A stretch of 64,000 nt of DNA from Tachypleus tridentatus (lineage: Eukaryota; Arthropoda; Merostomata; Xiphosura; Limulidae): NCBI RefSeq assembly GCF_004210375.1, contig NC_134831.1, positions 868,001-932,000 on the forward strand, in the 5' to 3' direction. Numbering within the stretch: position 1 is the stretch's first letter; each line of letters opens with the position of its first letter. The translations under genes were made by a program, and so were the position numbers. Positions 1 to 13,600 of the stretch are shown here, in pieces. The notes under the pieces are model-generated. The model searched no databases. It was not told where the DNA came from and saw only the letters and a list, made by a program, of their open reading frames with translations.

Positions 1-1084
1 TGACTAATTATTAATTGAAAAACATCTCTTTATAATCTGGGCCAATGTGGTAATTCATCTCTTTATAATCTAGGCCAGTATGGTAATTCATCTCTTTATA
101 ATCCAGGCCAGTATGGTAATTGCAGCCTGAAAATGCCTGTTTTTAATTATTTATAAAAGTTGCCATTTCAAAATATACCAAGTCTTGTATAGAAATTGTA
201 TACCACTGAGAGACCATTATTATTACTGAAGTGTATTTTAATACTCTCTCTAAAGATGATACTGAGTTGTATGATATTGATATTCTTAATTGTTTTATAA
301 ATTTGATTATTACAAACAGCTTTAAAATGAATGATATATTTGAAAATCTTATAATTAATCAAACTATGGTATTTTTGTGATAGAATCTCTTTGCTAGGCC
401 TTAGCTTCCATTTAAAAATGTTATTAATACATATACATATTGTAACATATTCTGTTACTGGGTAGGCTTTCTGTTAAATTACTTGGTAGAAATATTGCCA
501 GATTCGGTCCACATATTGACAAGCTAATTTATTTCTTCAGTAACATTTACTCTCACAAGTTGTAAGCTTAATACAATAATAATATTTAACAAAAATGTCC
601 TCTACTGATAATAGATGCTGACTCACTAGCTGGTTAATTTACATAATTACTAAGTTTTACTGACTTTTTTTACTTTATCTTTTTTCAGTCAACATCTACT
701 CAATTCCTCCACACTGAATTCTTAATCACTGGACTGCCTCTTACTAATAATTAATGTACTCATGTCTCTGTATTAGCTAGTTTCTAAACACTTGACCTTA
801 TCTTGAACTTTCTAAGACTTCTAGCACTAGTTTTGCAAAGTTACTTGATCTTAATCGCACCATCTAGCTAACATTTAAATTAAAGCATTAAAAATATAGC
901 TTACAACATTATTTTATGGTAATTTTAGCAAATATTGTGAACAATGCTTTTTATTAAATAAACTAATAAGGAGAATGTTAGATTATTATAATGAGAAAAG
1001 CAAAATGAAAATTATCACTTAATACCATTCTAACATAGCAACATAATTTTCTTGTGGTATAGTTTTATCCGTTTATTGCTATAG
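1..1084. other. Intron upstream of the first visible MPRIP-like exon
   Basis: No coding segment is recognised. A 33-bp unit (catctctttataatc...ggtaatt) is repeated about three times at 23-121. The T-rich tract and cag at 666-690 look like an acceptor but lead to no credible exon. Confidence 0.6.
23..121. repeat. 33-bp tandem repeat, about three copies
   Basis: Units start at 23, 56 and 89 and differ by a few bases. Confidence 0.85.
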
Positions 1085-1626
1085 ACTTTTGACAATAAGA
1101 CGTACGTGTTTGCTGCCATCACTGCTGGCATTCGAAATAACTGGATCCAGGCAATCCGCCATGCTGCTGAAAATTGGGATACACTGGATTTGAAAAAAAG
1201 AATTACATAGAAGAAAATAATGCTTCCTCAAAAGAGAAGCTTGAAGGATCTGGAGTAATTAGTCCTGTGTGTGTTGATGAACCAGTCAAGCTAGTCGATG
1301 TCTCTTCCAGTGATGACCCCTCAGAATATTTTTCTATTGTTGATGAAGAGGAAGGAACTGAACATCCAGCTTCTCCAAGAACATTACCTCCATCTCCACC
1401 ACTTAACAGAACTGCTATTTCAAGAGTCAAAGAAAAGGCTCGGTCTCGTTCTTCGTCAAATTCCAGAATCGGTCGGCAGCTGCGTTCTCCTGGATCAGCA
1501 GACAACGAGCAGTTTCTGGTCACTGCCGAAATTGAACAGCAGAGTGACGGTGGCCTAAGTGATCGATCCAGCTCAAGTGTGCAGGGAGGAGATATGTTTT
1601 ACTGGGAGAGAAGAACTTCACACAAG
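1085..1626 (+). CDS. MPRIP: MPRIP-like exon: end of PH domain plus Ser-rich linker, with one frame break
   Basis: The exon follows a pyrimidine-rich tract ending in tatag and ends at AAG|GTGAGG. It opens with [20 protein letters not shown], the last strand and C-terminal helix of a PH domain. That frame meets TAG at 1208. The open frame that continues to the donor, with [11 protein letters not shown] and the basic Ser-rich [20 protein letters not shown], is offset by one base and has its own stop at 1168. The switch must therefore lie between about 1171 and 1207, where there is a run of seven A at 1193-1199. An eighth A would restore one frame. Assembly error in the homopolymer is the simplest reading; a real polymorphism is possible. 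Confidence 0.75.
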
Positions 1627-4600
1627 GTGAGGTTATACCATAAGAAAGAGAGTTACCATAGAAGAAACAGGCATTAAATAATGTTTGTTATAATCAAGTA
1701 TAAACATAAGATATTTCTGTTAATAGTCAAAATTAATTTTTCAGTCAGTGGTCCAAAATAGTTCATAATGTTTCTGTACTATAAATGTTACATTTACTGT
1801 AATATGCATAAGTAAAATGACAGTATTATTTTTTGTTTTATCAAATGCTTTAACCTCTGCGACTGTAATCATCTCCATCAAAATTACAGTACTGTTACAT
1901 GAAGGACCACTTTGACAACTTGAACATTCTCAACTTTCAGTTGTTTTCTTTAATGACCAAAAATCAAATACTACAGAATTTAGTTCTGGTTCTCAAATTT
2001 GTTGCATGGAATAAATAAAACCACATGTTATTCTTGTTGTGTTTCATTTATATCAGTCAGTTCAGCCCATTAATAATTCCTTTTTTTAATAAGTGTTGTA
2101 ATTCTAGGATTGTTAAATTGCAAAAAACTGTAACTCAATTATCAGAAACTCTGATGCCATCTCATTTTTTTAACATCAATTCCACAGACAGTTTTGACCT
2201 CTAAAGCTATCATCCATTAGTGGGTAACACAGAGGTGTTAATAAAGTTATATATATGAAAGTTGTTGTCTGTTTGATAAAATTTTCCATTAATAACTCAA
2301 TTCAAATTTTGAAGTAGATCTTATGAAGTTGTAACACTGTTTAAAAAAGATACAAAATAATTACATAACTCTGACAAGTAAAAATCCATACAACACTAGA
2401 GGGGCACTTCATAGAGGATGTTCCTCAATCACACAACGTTGATCATATTTGGTCCTCAAAAAGTACAAGAATGTACCTGTATGTCCATTGTTATTAATGG
2501 ACATGGACCATATTTTGCAAAACAATGAGAAACAATATTTTTCAAATATTCACCAAGTTTGATCAAAATCCAGTCAATTTTGTATGAGTTATAGGACAAA
2601 AATAATGTGAAAAAGCTGTCCCCATGTTAACAGATAGGATTTGTTTGTGTGTATGTGTTATCTTGATCTTTGACCGTCCAAAACTAATGACTTATAAGTC
2701 CAGCCATGGTCCAACTTTATTCGATTGTTTTTGAGAAATCTTGCTAACGAACCCACACACACAGATGAAAACATAACTTATTTTTGTTTTAGATATTAGT
2801 TTAGTGAAGAATGTTTCCAAAAAATTTATTACAATATTCTGGATAACATTTATTCTTTCATTACAGCAACGAATGATTAAACTTCTGGAAAATAGAAAGA
2901 AAGCCATATCCACCAAAATTTCTTCAATTTCTCAAAAAAGTCTTTCTCCTGTCAGCTCGTCAAAGAATGAAGAAATGTTACCCGAAAAAGATAAGATTGC
3001 AAAGTTAACCGATAGTAATGGAGCATTGTTGGAAGAACAGTGCAAGTATTTAGAAGAACCAAAATTTGAAGAGCAGAATAGCAAGGGACAGAAGATAGTT
3101 AGAGGAATTTCCAAATATGTTTCTGAGAAAAGCAGCAGCAAAGAGAAACAGAAAGATCAAAAACAAAGTGGAAGTGGAGAAAATCTATACAAATCAAAAT
3201 ATGAGTTTCTGAAAGTGAAATACAAAAAAGACCGAGCAGAATGGGAAGAAAAACTGTCTAAAGAAAAAACTTCCAATCCTTCCAGACCAGGAAAGGCTGA
3301 AGACTTACAGGATGCTCTTAAAAATTGTAAAGATCAGTTATGGAGTGTCAAGTGTAAGCTTGAAAAATCCCCTGAAAGGAAGGGAGATACTCTTGTTTCA
3401 TGGAGAGAGGTTTATAAGCTTTGTGAGGATGTAGAAAAGCTACTTGGTTCTAGTGAAAGGAGATCAAAGAAGGATAATGAGGTCTCTAAATTAAAGAATT
3501 CAATAGCTGAACTGCAAAAAACGTGTGACGGAAGACAGAATGAACTTGAGGCCTTAAAAAATGAATTTAACAATCGTAAGATTGATGTAACAAAGTTAGA
3601 GGAGAAACTAAAAAGAACACTTGCTGAATTAGAAAAGTCCAGGGATGATAAAACAAACCTGCAAGGTCAAGTAAGGCAACTGGAGGCAGTTTTAAGAAGC
3701 TCTTTACATGATTCTGATGGAATGGCCAATAAACAGCAAGATTCTCTTTTGTTACTGGAGAATTCGGAGCTGAAAACAAAATTATTAACAGTAACTGAAG
3801 TAACAAAGAGCCTTAAAAGGAGATTAGAAGAAGCTCACCAAAGTTATGATGATCTAGAAATTAACTGTTATAAGCTACAACAAGATATGAAGAAGGTACA
3901 TGACACCCATTTCTCTCAATTGGCTCTCATGACTGCCCGTGTTGATGATTTAACTCTAAAACTCACAGAATCTGAGAGGAACTTTCGACAGACAAAGCAG
4001 AAACTCACAAGAAGTGAATCCAGGCAGGAGAGACGTAAAAGTTCTCTTCGTGGTAAAGAAGGGTTGAATTTAACCAAAGAATTTGAATTTAAATTGGGAG
4101 ATCTAGAGCAAAAGATAGAATCTATTGAACATTCTTTGAAAAAATCACAACAGAGCAAAGAAGGAAATGAAGTCCTTTCAACTCAGGTACAAACACAAGA
4201 GAGTAAACTGGGATCTGAAAGCTCATCAGCTGAATCCCATGGTTTCCTAGTTCGACTCAGTAATTTAGATACAAAAGTAAAAAATGTGTACAGTATAGCA
4301 AAACCTTTAGATCAAGGAAGTGATAACTTGGAAAAACCAAAAATTTGTTTACAGATTAAAAATGACAGTGAAGAAAGTGGTCCAGAAGAGTGGAGTACAT
4401 TGTCTTTAGCTAACAGTGTCACTGACCTTAATGATTTGGTAGCAGAAAGTGTTAACGAACAACCCAAAACTTTATCAGAATGTGTAATTTCTCTGTCTGA
4501 CAAAATTCGATCCTTGGGTGTTTGGTTTAAAAATATCTTATATCTCATTCATCAGCAAGAAGATAGTTTGAATGGAAGTGTTAATGCTGAATTAAAGCAT

Positions 4601-7600
4601 CTTGTAGATGCTGTTGAGTGTTTGTCATGTGGAGCTGTTGAAAATCTTCGAGACCAGGATAAGGGAATGTTACTAGAAATAGTGTATCAATTAACTCTTC
4701 TTCAGGAAGCAGTGAAAGCTGTTGATAGGCTTGCCAACTTTGATACTTCTGAAAGGAAAGATATTGTTGAAGAAATTGGCAGAATACATCATTGGCTATC
4801 CACTTTGGAGAGACAGCTCTCCTCATCTCCTGAAGTTATATCTGTCTGTGGTGGTTGCACAGCTGTAGGAAAAACACTGTGTGTCTTCCTTCAAGATTTT
4901 GTTCCACTCACAGGCATGAGTATATCACAGAAGGATACCAATTCTGTGATCAGCATCGAACAACTTGACTCTGAATTAATGACTCAGCTACAGAACCTAG
5001 AAGACCGGTGGAAATGCATTGGCAAAATCTTGAACAAGACAAGAGTTGATGACTTAGCAGCCCTGCTTTCTTGTGTGAGTGACAATTGTATCAGTGACAC
5101 ACACTCAACAAGGCATGATTGGCAATCAGTCACTGATTCATCACTTACAGAAATGATCGTTAATGAAGAAATAGTTTTAGCAGAGCTATGTACCATTATC
5201 ACAGGGACCTGTCTCAGAATTCGAAAAGCATTAGTCCACCAACGAAAGCAAAAGCTCAGCATACTGTGTGGTGATCAAGAAGCATTTGAGCTGTGGTGCA
5301 CTTTGATAGAACAGTGTGTACAGCAAGAACTGGATCTGGCTAAATCTGAACTGCGAGCTGGTATAACAGAACTTGCTTCATTACATCAACTAGATTTGGA
5401 GTGTTGTCTTAACCAGGAAGTTCTGACAAAGGCAGCTGAGCTGGCAAGTGTTGTAACTGTCATTGGTACTTTTCAAGGAGTTCTTACTTACTTGAGGAAC
5501 AAAGCAGAACATATTACAAGCTGTAGAGAGATTAAGTGTAATGTTCAAGGTAGTTCAGCTTTGTATGATGAACAGTGGATGGCTAAAGTGCAGGCTTGCA
5601 TCTATGAGCAAGCAAAACAAATGGTTTTTGGTGCATTTTGTGTCTTACCGTGGAATGGTAGTAAATGTGTACATGAAGCAATTGAGAACAGTTCAGAAAA
5701 CATTGCCAAACAAAGTGTCTCAAATCTGGTGAGTTTGCAGCAGCAGTTACAGGAAAAGCTGGCAGAAGAGAGGTTTCAATTTCAGTTAGAGCTTACAACC
5801 TTACAGAAGAGATTACAGCAACAAGTGAAAGAGGAATGTTCTAAATGTGCAGAACTTAGACAAGATGTTTACCAGTTGCAGGTCCAACTAAATCAACACC
5901 AAGACTCATCACAAAAAAGCAATGTGTGTAATCAGTGTGAAGAATTGCAAAATAATCTTTGTGAGTTGGAGAAAAAGCATGCAGAGGAGATGCAAGACCT
6001 TAAGTCTGAATGTGACTGTAAAATAGAAATTATAAGGCAGGACATGCAAGAATTGTTAGAGCAACAAGTAAGTGTCTTCTTCGAAACAATAAAAGGTTTG
6101 TAACGATGTGCTCTTTATCCATTCATATTGAAAAAATCTGAAGCATATTTAGATTAACAAATTACGAAAGTGATTTTTATCCTCTATTCAGTTGAAATTT
6201 TTACATAATAGAATTGTAATTTAAAATTAAATGTTGTTTGAAACCAGTTTCATACTGTAGACTTGAAGACTGATTAAGTTTACAATGTAACAGAATTTTT
6301 AAACACAGTTTCCTAGTTTTCAGCAATATCAATTTGATATTTTGTTATGAACATTCTTATAAAGACTGTTTTAATAAAAAAGAAACAGCTAGAAAGGCTT
6401 AAGACACTTGTACTTATTATCATTTTTCTATAGAATTCTTTGCAAAGAAGAGTTTTTAATCCACCAACCCCTACTTATCATTGCAACAAATTGAAAAACA
6501 CAACAAAGACAGAATACAGCCAAACCTTTCTTTTAAAAGCAATAAGTCTCTATAAATGTATTTTGAGACTTTTCTTCCAATTTAACTTATGAACATTGTA
6601 TTAGATATTTGCTGTCTTTATAGTTAAAGCAAAGTTCAGATTAAACAGGGCTGGACACAGCCTAGTGGCTAGTTTGACAGGCTATAGATTAAAAAAGGTC
6701 CAAGGTTTAAGACGTGATTTTAGCGAAAGTGATTCATACTCTCAGGTGTGGGCATGTTATAAAAGTGACAGTCAATCCCATTGTTTAGTTCAAGGAACCA
6801 GACAAAGCCCTAGTGGCAGCAGTTACAGTTGATTGGCCACTGTATAGTCAGTAGTACAGAATTAGGGACCTGAATCCTAGGAATCTCTGACCTGGCCATT
6901 TAGCCCGCCTTACAAAGATTGAAAATTCCTATTCCAGATAAAGTAGTAGTCTTTGTTTTTTTTGTGACACCAAAATGAAAATAGTTTTTAAAATATTGAG
7001 TGGATTTCTTCTTTTTTTTTGTGAAAAATTACAAGCTAAAAAAAATCTGTTAAAACCTGCTTTTCAATGATAAATAGGTAAATCAGTTGCATCTGAATGT
7101 CTTTGAACATTTTTTGTTTACTATATTACTCCAAAATATGATTATTACTAACTCAGAAACTTTGATACAACTGTCATTTTATTTTAAGAGAGCAATCAAT
7201 AATGATTTTTTCTAAAATATGAGACAAACTCAATGAAACAACCAAGGGAATTCAGAAAACATTCTTTAATTCTATGTGTAGTGAATTTTGTATGTTGTGC
7301 TCTCTTTCAACATTAACATTATGTTAAATAGAAAATATCTCAGGTTACCTTCATTAGGTCATTGAAATAAACATTATGATTAAAAGATAAAGACCTGTGT
7401 ATGTGGTAGTTTTATTTGTTTTTTTAATTTTTTCAAAGTTATGCAAGGACTATTTATCCTAGCTGTCCCTACTTTTCTACTCATAAAATTGAGAGATGGC
7501 TAGTCACCACCACCCACTTTAAACTCTTTTACCAATGAAAAGTAGGATTGATTGTCACATAAACCCCGTGGCTGAAAGAACAAGTGTTTTGTGACAGGAT

Positions 7601-10600
7601 TTGAACTTGCAACTAATAGATTGCAAGTCGAGTGACCTAACCATAAGTGTCAAAATCTATTTGTTTCTATTACTAAAGCTTAGATTATAACCTTATTTTT
7701 ATTTTAATATTGTTTTTAGATAATAAAACAAACATTTTTAGATGTGTTTGTTTAATTTTTCAAAGACATTTAATGTTAGGACTGTAATAAGATTATATAT
7801 ATTCACTAGAGCATCAGTATAGAATTTATATTAAAAATATTAAACCAACAGTTTAAAAATAATAATTTTCTATTAAACTTTTATCTTTTAAATTTTGGTA
7901 GAAGTTATTATATAATTGTTGTGTAATTAACTTTAAATTTTCATATTTGTGTTTGAGATATTTGCCTTTTTTATATCTCTCACAAACTTAAACTCATAAA
8001 ACATAAATTGTAATGGATATTATCAAAACAGAAAATATCTTATGTTTTAATGTTTGGCAGAAGAAAAAATTCACTGATACAAAATAAGGAATTTTTAATT
8101 GTCCCCTAACTAAATGTCATAAGGCTATCCTATCAACCTTTAACAAAATGTCATAAGACTGCTCTATCAGCCTCCAACAAAATTTCTTAGGGCTGAAGTC
8201 TCAATTAAAGGATGGACAGTAACAACACTTGCAGAATACGTCATTTTCTGCAAAGTTAGGAAATCTGATTTCTCTAATAGTTAAAAAAGTATCTGCAACA
8301 TTATTTTTACACTAATTTTAATTTCTTACATAAAATATAGCATTTTAAATTGTATGCAATGAAAGTAGAAAAGATACATGAAAAGAAAGTTATTTTGAAT
8401 TTTTATGTGAAAGATTTTTCTTTCTTTTAACAACATAGGATAAACAGCACAGCGAAGAAATCAGTCAACTTCAGAATGAGCTTCAACTTTCTCAGAAGCA
8501 CTTGAAACACCTTGAGGTATTTTACATAACACTTGATGATTATCAGGCCTAAAGCATTAACATACTACTTGATAATCATTAGGCCTAAAGTGTTAACATG
8601 CTACTTGACAATCATTAGGCCTAAAGAGTTAACATGCTACTTGACAATCATTAGGCCTAAAGAGTTAACATACTACTTGATGATCATTAGGCCTAAAGTA
8701 TTAACATGCCACTTGATTATCAACAGACTTAATATTTATGATAATAATTTATATTGTAGAAGTTTTCTTAGTGCAAGACGAAACATTGGGTTGTCAGCAT
8801 TCTATCCACCAAGGGGAATTGAATTGTGAAATTTAGTGTAGTAAATCTGTAAACTTATAACTGACCCACTGGGGGACAACTGCAGGATTTTTTTTTCTCT
8901 CTCTCTTTAAAATTTATATTAATCTTTTGCTTTTTTTGGCTAAAGTGTCTACAACAATGTGCAAGTAACATAAAGAGAAATTAATTATTGCCAAGTGTCC
9001 CTGCGTCGTTTACACAGAATATGAATTATTTCACCCAGTTGTGCTTCTTAGTATAATGCTCTGCAACTGATAGTGAATGATATTAAAGCGAGCTGGTAAT
9101 CTTAAAGCTAAATCAGAAACTTACTAAAGGCACTTCTGACAACCAATGTAATGATTGTATAGTGAGTTAAACATTACTTCAGTTGCTGATACTTATCAGT
9201 TTTTTGTACAGTGTAAAAGTCTTTAGTCTTCTGCATTTTTAATATGTTCTTAGCTTTCCTATCATATTTCCTTATCTGAATAACTATGCTTAAATAACAC
9301 TTGATGGTAACTCAGATCTTCTGGTTGAGGTCATATCTTAGGATTCCCCTTGGATCATGTAAAAGCTGTTACACAGCATTATCAATGTTATTGTCTGTCC
9401 ATTTTTCTGGTATTACCATCACTGTACCATAAATCGCTGAGCAGAAAAAGTTGTCTTGTTCTGTAAATATTCATGCTGAAAATGAGTAAACTGTAATGTT
9501 AATTTTGAGACATGTCTTTCCTAAATGGAAAAGTAATTATAATGTAACATCAACCTCTGTAACAAACTCTAATGAGTTTTTTTTATATATCAACATTTCT
9601 GTTGTGATTTTTGTGATCTACATTGAAAAAATGAAACTTTATAAATATACACATTCCATCTTCAGCAAGCTATACTGAACAGGGTAAATCATTAGGTTGA
9701 AAAATTATAAATTATAAACATTTTATTTAAAAAATAATTAAGATACAGAATAAAAGGATGAAGTAAATTAAAAGGCAACCACATAATAAGGTAATGAAAA
9801 TATTATACAGGTGTACAGAACAGACTTTACTGTAGTGAAGTTGTGTTATTATTTAAATTTTGGAGTTCATTTATAGTAGACAAACATTCTTTAATTAAAA
9901 GTTCAATATGGATGATCGAGATGAGATTCATAATTCTCCTGTGTTTTAGTTTGAATACGATGAACAGTTGAGAAGCCTGATAGATATTTACCATCAGAAA
10001 CTAGAAAAAAAGCACGACATTATCAGCGAGGAGTCAGTACGAAGGCGCTACCAATCAGAAATTGAACAGTGGAAGGTTAGTTGAAGCCCAACAGTAATGT
10101 GTTTGGAAATGTATCAAAATATACTTCTTTTTTAATAGCTTGGTAATGTTAAAGGAGATATATTTTTAAAATTTGTCCCCACCAACTGAGAAATGTTTGT
10201 TTTCCATTGATGAAATATCTTTTAACAATTTAATTTGGATGAATCCTCGACCATTACCTTTACTTTGACCTGTGCACAAAGTGATTCATATAATATGATA
10301 ATAAAAAATTTCCACTTCATTTGATAACTGAAATACTTTCTAGCATCTAAGTTCTGCTTTTTACCACTTGCATTTAGAAAATTAAACAATATTTTCCTAA
10401 AGTTCATTTACCAGTTGTTTCAACACTTTATTTTGTTGTTGACTGATATGGAACAAAGTGCCATTTCATTTGGTTTATTGTTGTTTTGAATTAAGCACAA
10501 AGCTACTCAATGGGCTATCTGTACTCTGCCCACCACGGGTATCGAAAACCGGTGTTTAGCGTTGTAAGTCTGCAGACATATTGCTGAGCCACTGGGTGCT

Positions 10601-13600
10601 TCATTTGGTTTATGTTCCATGTGGCATCTTGAGAAGTAGGTAATAATTATACCACTCTCCAAATTTTAAGGTATTTTTTTCCTTTCTTTCAACAAAGTTG
10701 CTTTTCTTTCTTTTACTGTACCTGAAGAAACAAGTCATAAGATAATTAAATCATAACTCAAACTAAATGACATAATGTAACCTTAAAGAAAAGACTTAAG
10801 AGTTCTGACAAAATTAGTCATTGAAATACTTGGTGAATTTCATTTTTACATGTCATGATACCAGATGCTATAAAACTAACTGTAATAGTAGTTTTAAATT
10901 ACATTTTATTTATTTAGGTAACATGACAATGGTAAGAGATGGGAACTGCATCAGCTCATTTCTTTGGATAACAAACCTTGTGTTTTGGGGATGAGGGAGG
11001 GTCACAGCATCCTGTGGTTTTGACAACAAGAAGTTTATAAAAAAAGGTGTTCTATAAAGCAGTAATAGACAGGCTGGATTTTATTCACCATGTCTATTAT
11101 TTTTTTACAGAATACTTTTTTTCCCTCCTTTTGTTTTTCAGTTTGGTTCACTACACTATCACAAAGAGCCAAGTTACACAAACTTATAGTTCACGTTACG
11201 GATAAAAGAAATCTGTCAATTATATCATCTAGAATACAGAAAGAGTGTTAGCTTAACAAACTTCACACAACTCATTAAAAACAATAAAACTTTAGTGCTA
11301 GTGAAGATGGATCATCTTCACCAGAAACAATGACAGAATAACCTCTGCTTTTTTTTCTCTCTCTCTCTCCTACTACAGACACATCCTCCTTTCAAAAGCT
11401 CTGGGATTTTGTAGTTGGAATAATTAAAATCCTATATAAAGTGAACATGACCAATGGACACAACCAGAAATTTAACTCATCAAAGAAACTATCCCAAGCT
11501 GAGAAAGATTTATAGACCATCTTAGGTTGAAAAGTATTTATGACAGAACATATAGACTAAAATTGAAAAAAAAAAGGAGAAATCATTAAAAGAATACTTT
11601 TGAAAGATAATACCATTAAACTTGCCACCATAGATTAAAGAAATATCATTTGAAGGTACAGAAACAGAAGGAATATATATGGTAATTTTTCACTTTCTTC
11701 AGAGCAAGCCCAATGATACACTTTTCTCCAGTTAAATAATGAAGGTGCTCAAGCCTGTTCTTGTCTTTTTATTTATGAGTCTGCAAATTAAAATCATCTG
11801 AACGTGAAATTCTTGAAATTAATCATGAGTCTCTGAAAGTTCCTTGTCTGTTAAAATACATTTGACTTCAGAATGTGTGATTATCAGAGGTTTGCTTCTT
11901 ATATTAAGCAATGTTCATAAAAACAGGGTTTATCAGAGAAAGGACTCATGGCCATGGAAAACTCCTACAAACGAATGATAGCTGACCTGGAGAAGAAACA
12001 TCAGACGGAATTAGAACAACTAGAGAACGAAAAAGAAAAGGCTTTAGCAGAAGAAACTCAAGCAACAAGAGCAGGTAAATGTGGTTTATTTTTGTAAAGT
12101 TTCCTCTAAATATTTAGATTCTTGTAATACTAGCATTATAGATTAACTAGCCAATTACCCGTGGTACCAGTGCATTAGATCTGAGTGTGGCATATTCATG
12201 GTATCATATCTGTGCCCTGAGAATGGAGTAAAATAAACTTCTTCGTGACAGGAAATGGGAACATCACGTAATAAAAAAAAAACGTTTTTCCAGTATCATA
12301 CATATAAGCAAGAGTTCCATTATAGTATGACATGACATATTCATGATGTCATATTTGTGCCCTGAGAATGGAAAAAATAGTTCTCCATGAGAGGAAACAG
12401 AGGTGAAACGGGAAAATAATGACCTGCTTGCAAATCTACAAGCACACTAGATAAAAATTTTGTGAAGTTAGAAGTAGCACATTGCATAATAAAAAGGTTT
12501 TTCCAGTATCATATAAGCAAGATTTCCATTATAATATATGTATTCAAAATCCATACATAATCAGTGTTGATTTACTTAAACCTGAATTGATTTGTTTGTA
12601 CATTTCCACTGCATATTCAGTATGGATGTGCAGATAATTTAATGAAGTTTTTTTTACCTTACAAAGTCCTTCTAAAAGTGATTTAATATAACATTGTTTG
12701 GTATCAGACTTTTGTTTTAAGAAATTTTCTGCCAATTATTTAGTGAGCACATGCTTCTTGAGTTGTAGGGTGAAAATTGTAAACATATTTCAAAGTATGC
12801 AGTATCCATGTTTTTAAGGGAAATTTTCAACTACTTAATTTATATGGTGTGTTTGGTGTTCCATTCCAGTTTTTTATCTGTATTCACATTACATATTAAT
12901 AGAATAAAGAGTTTACATACATTTGTAATAGCATCTCAGAAGACTGAAATTTATTGGGGGCAGGGGTATTTTAGTCTAATAATAAAATTTCAAATTGCTT
13001 AGTAGTCATTTTATGGATTTCAAATATCTTTTATTTGGGGGAGAAGGCTGTACAAGTTTCATAACATGACAATGAGAATTTATTTGACTAAAGCACAGAA
13101 AGAAGGAGCTCCTTAATATTTTTGATTAATAGTTTTCAATATTAACACTTATAGTCATATTTTTGTGCCAGCATTCAGAATGAACATTTTTTGTACTATT
13201 GGCTCATCCTCTTGACCAATCAAATTGATTTACAAATGCAGGAACGATGTGACATAGAAGAGAATTAAAAGTTGGAAACAGAATAAATTCGTATGAGACT
13301 AGATATAATGTAACCATGTATTCATTAACGATCATATAGAGGAATTTTGATTTTATAATTTCTGTTTATTCTTATAACATAAAAGTTTAATGATACTTTT
13401 GGAAAAAAAATCTTAGTTTGAGTTTTGGGAAATTTAATAAGAGAAATAGTATAAGGTTCAAAATTTAAAAAACATGCTAACTCTTGAAAATTTTAATAAC
13501 AATGCTGCATACATAAATCTGAAATTATATAAAAAGTAATTTTTCTCTCACCCTCAAAGGTTAAGAAAAATGCATTGTAAAATATATTTCTTCAATTTTA

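Noticed and set aside
666-750. Extra MPRIP-like exon after a T-rich tract and cag
   Set aside because: The following frame (STSTQFLHTEF) has no PH-domain resemblance, ends in a stop after about 22 codons and has no donor.
1203-1523. 106-codon minus-strand frame opposite the MPRIP-like exon
   Set aside because: Antisense shadow of the Ser-rich coding sequence; splice signals and homology support the plus strand.
8533-8829. 98-codon open frame rich in IIRPK
   Set aside because: It is the translation of a 36-bp minisatellite and a SINE fragment.
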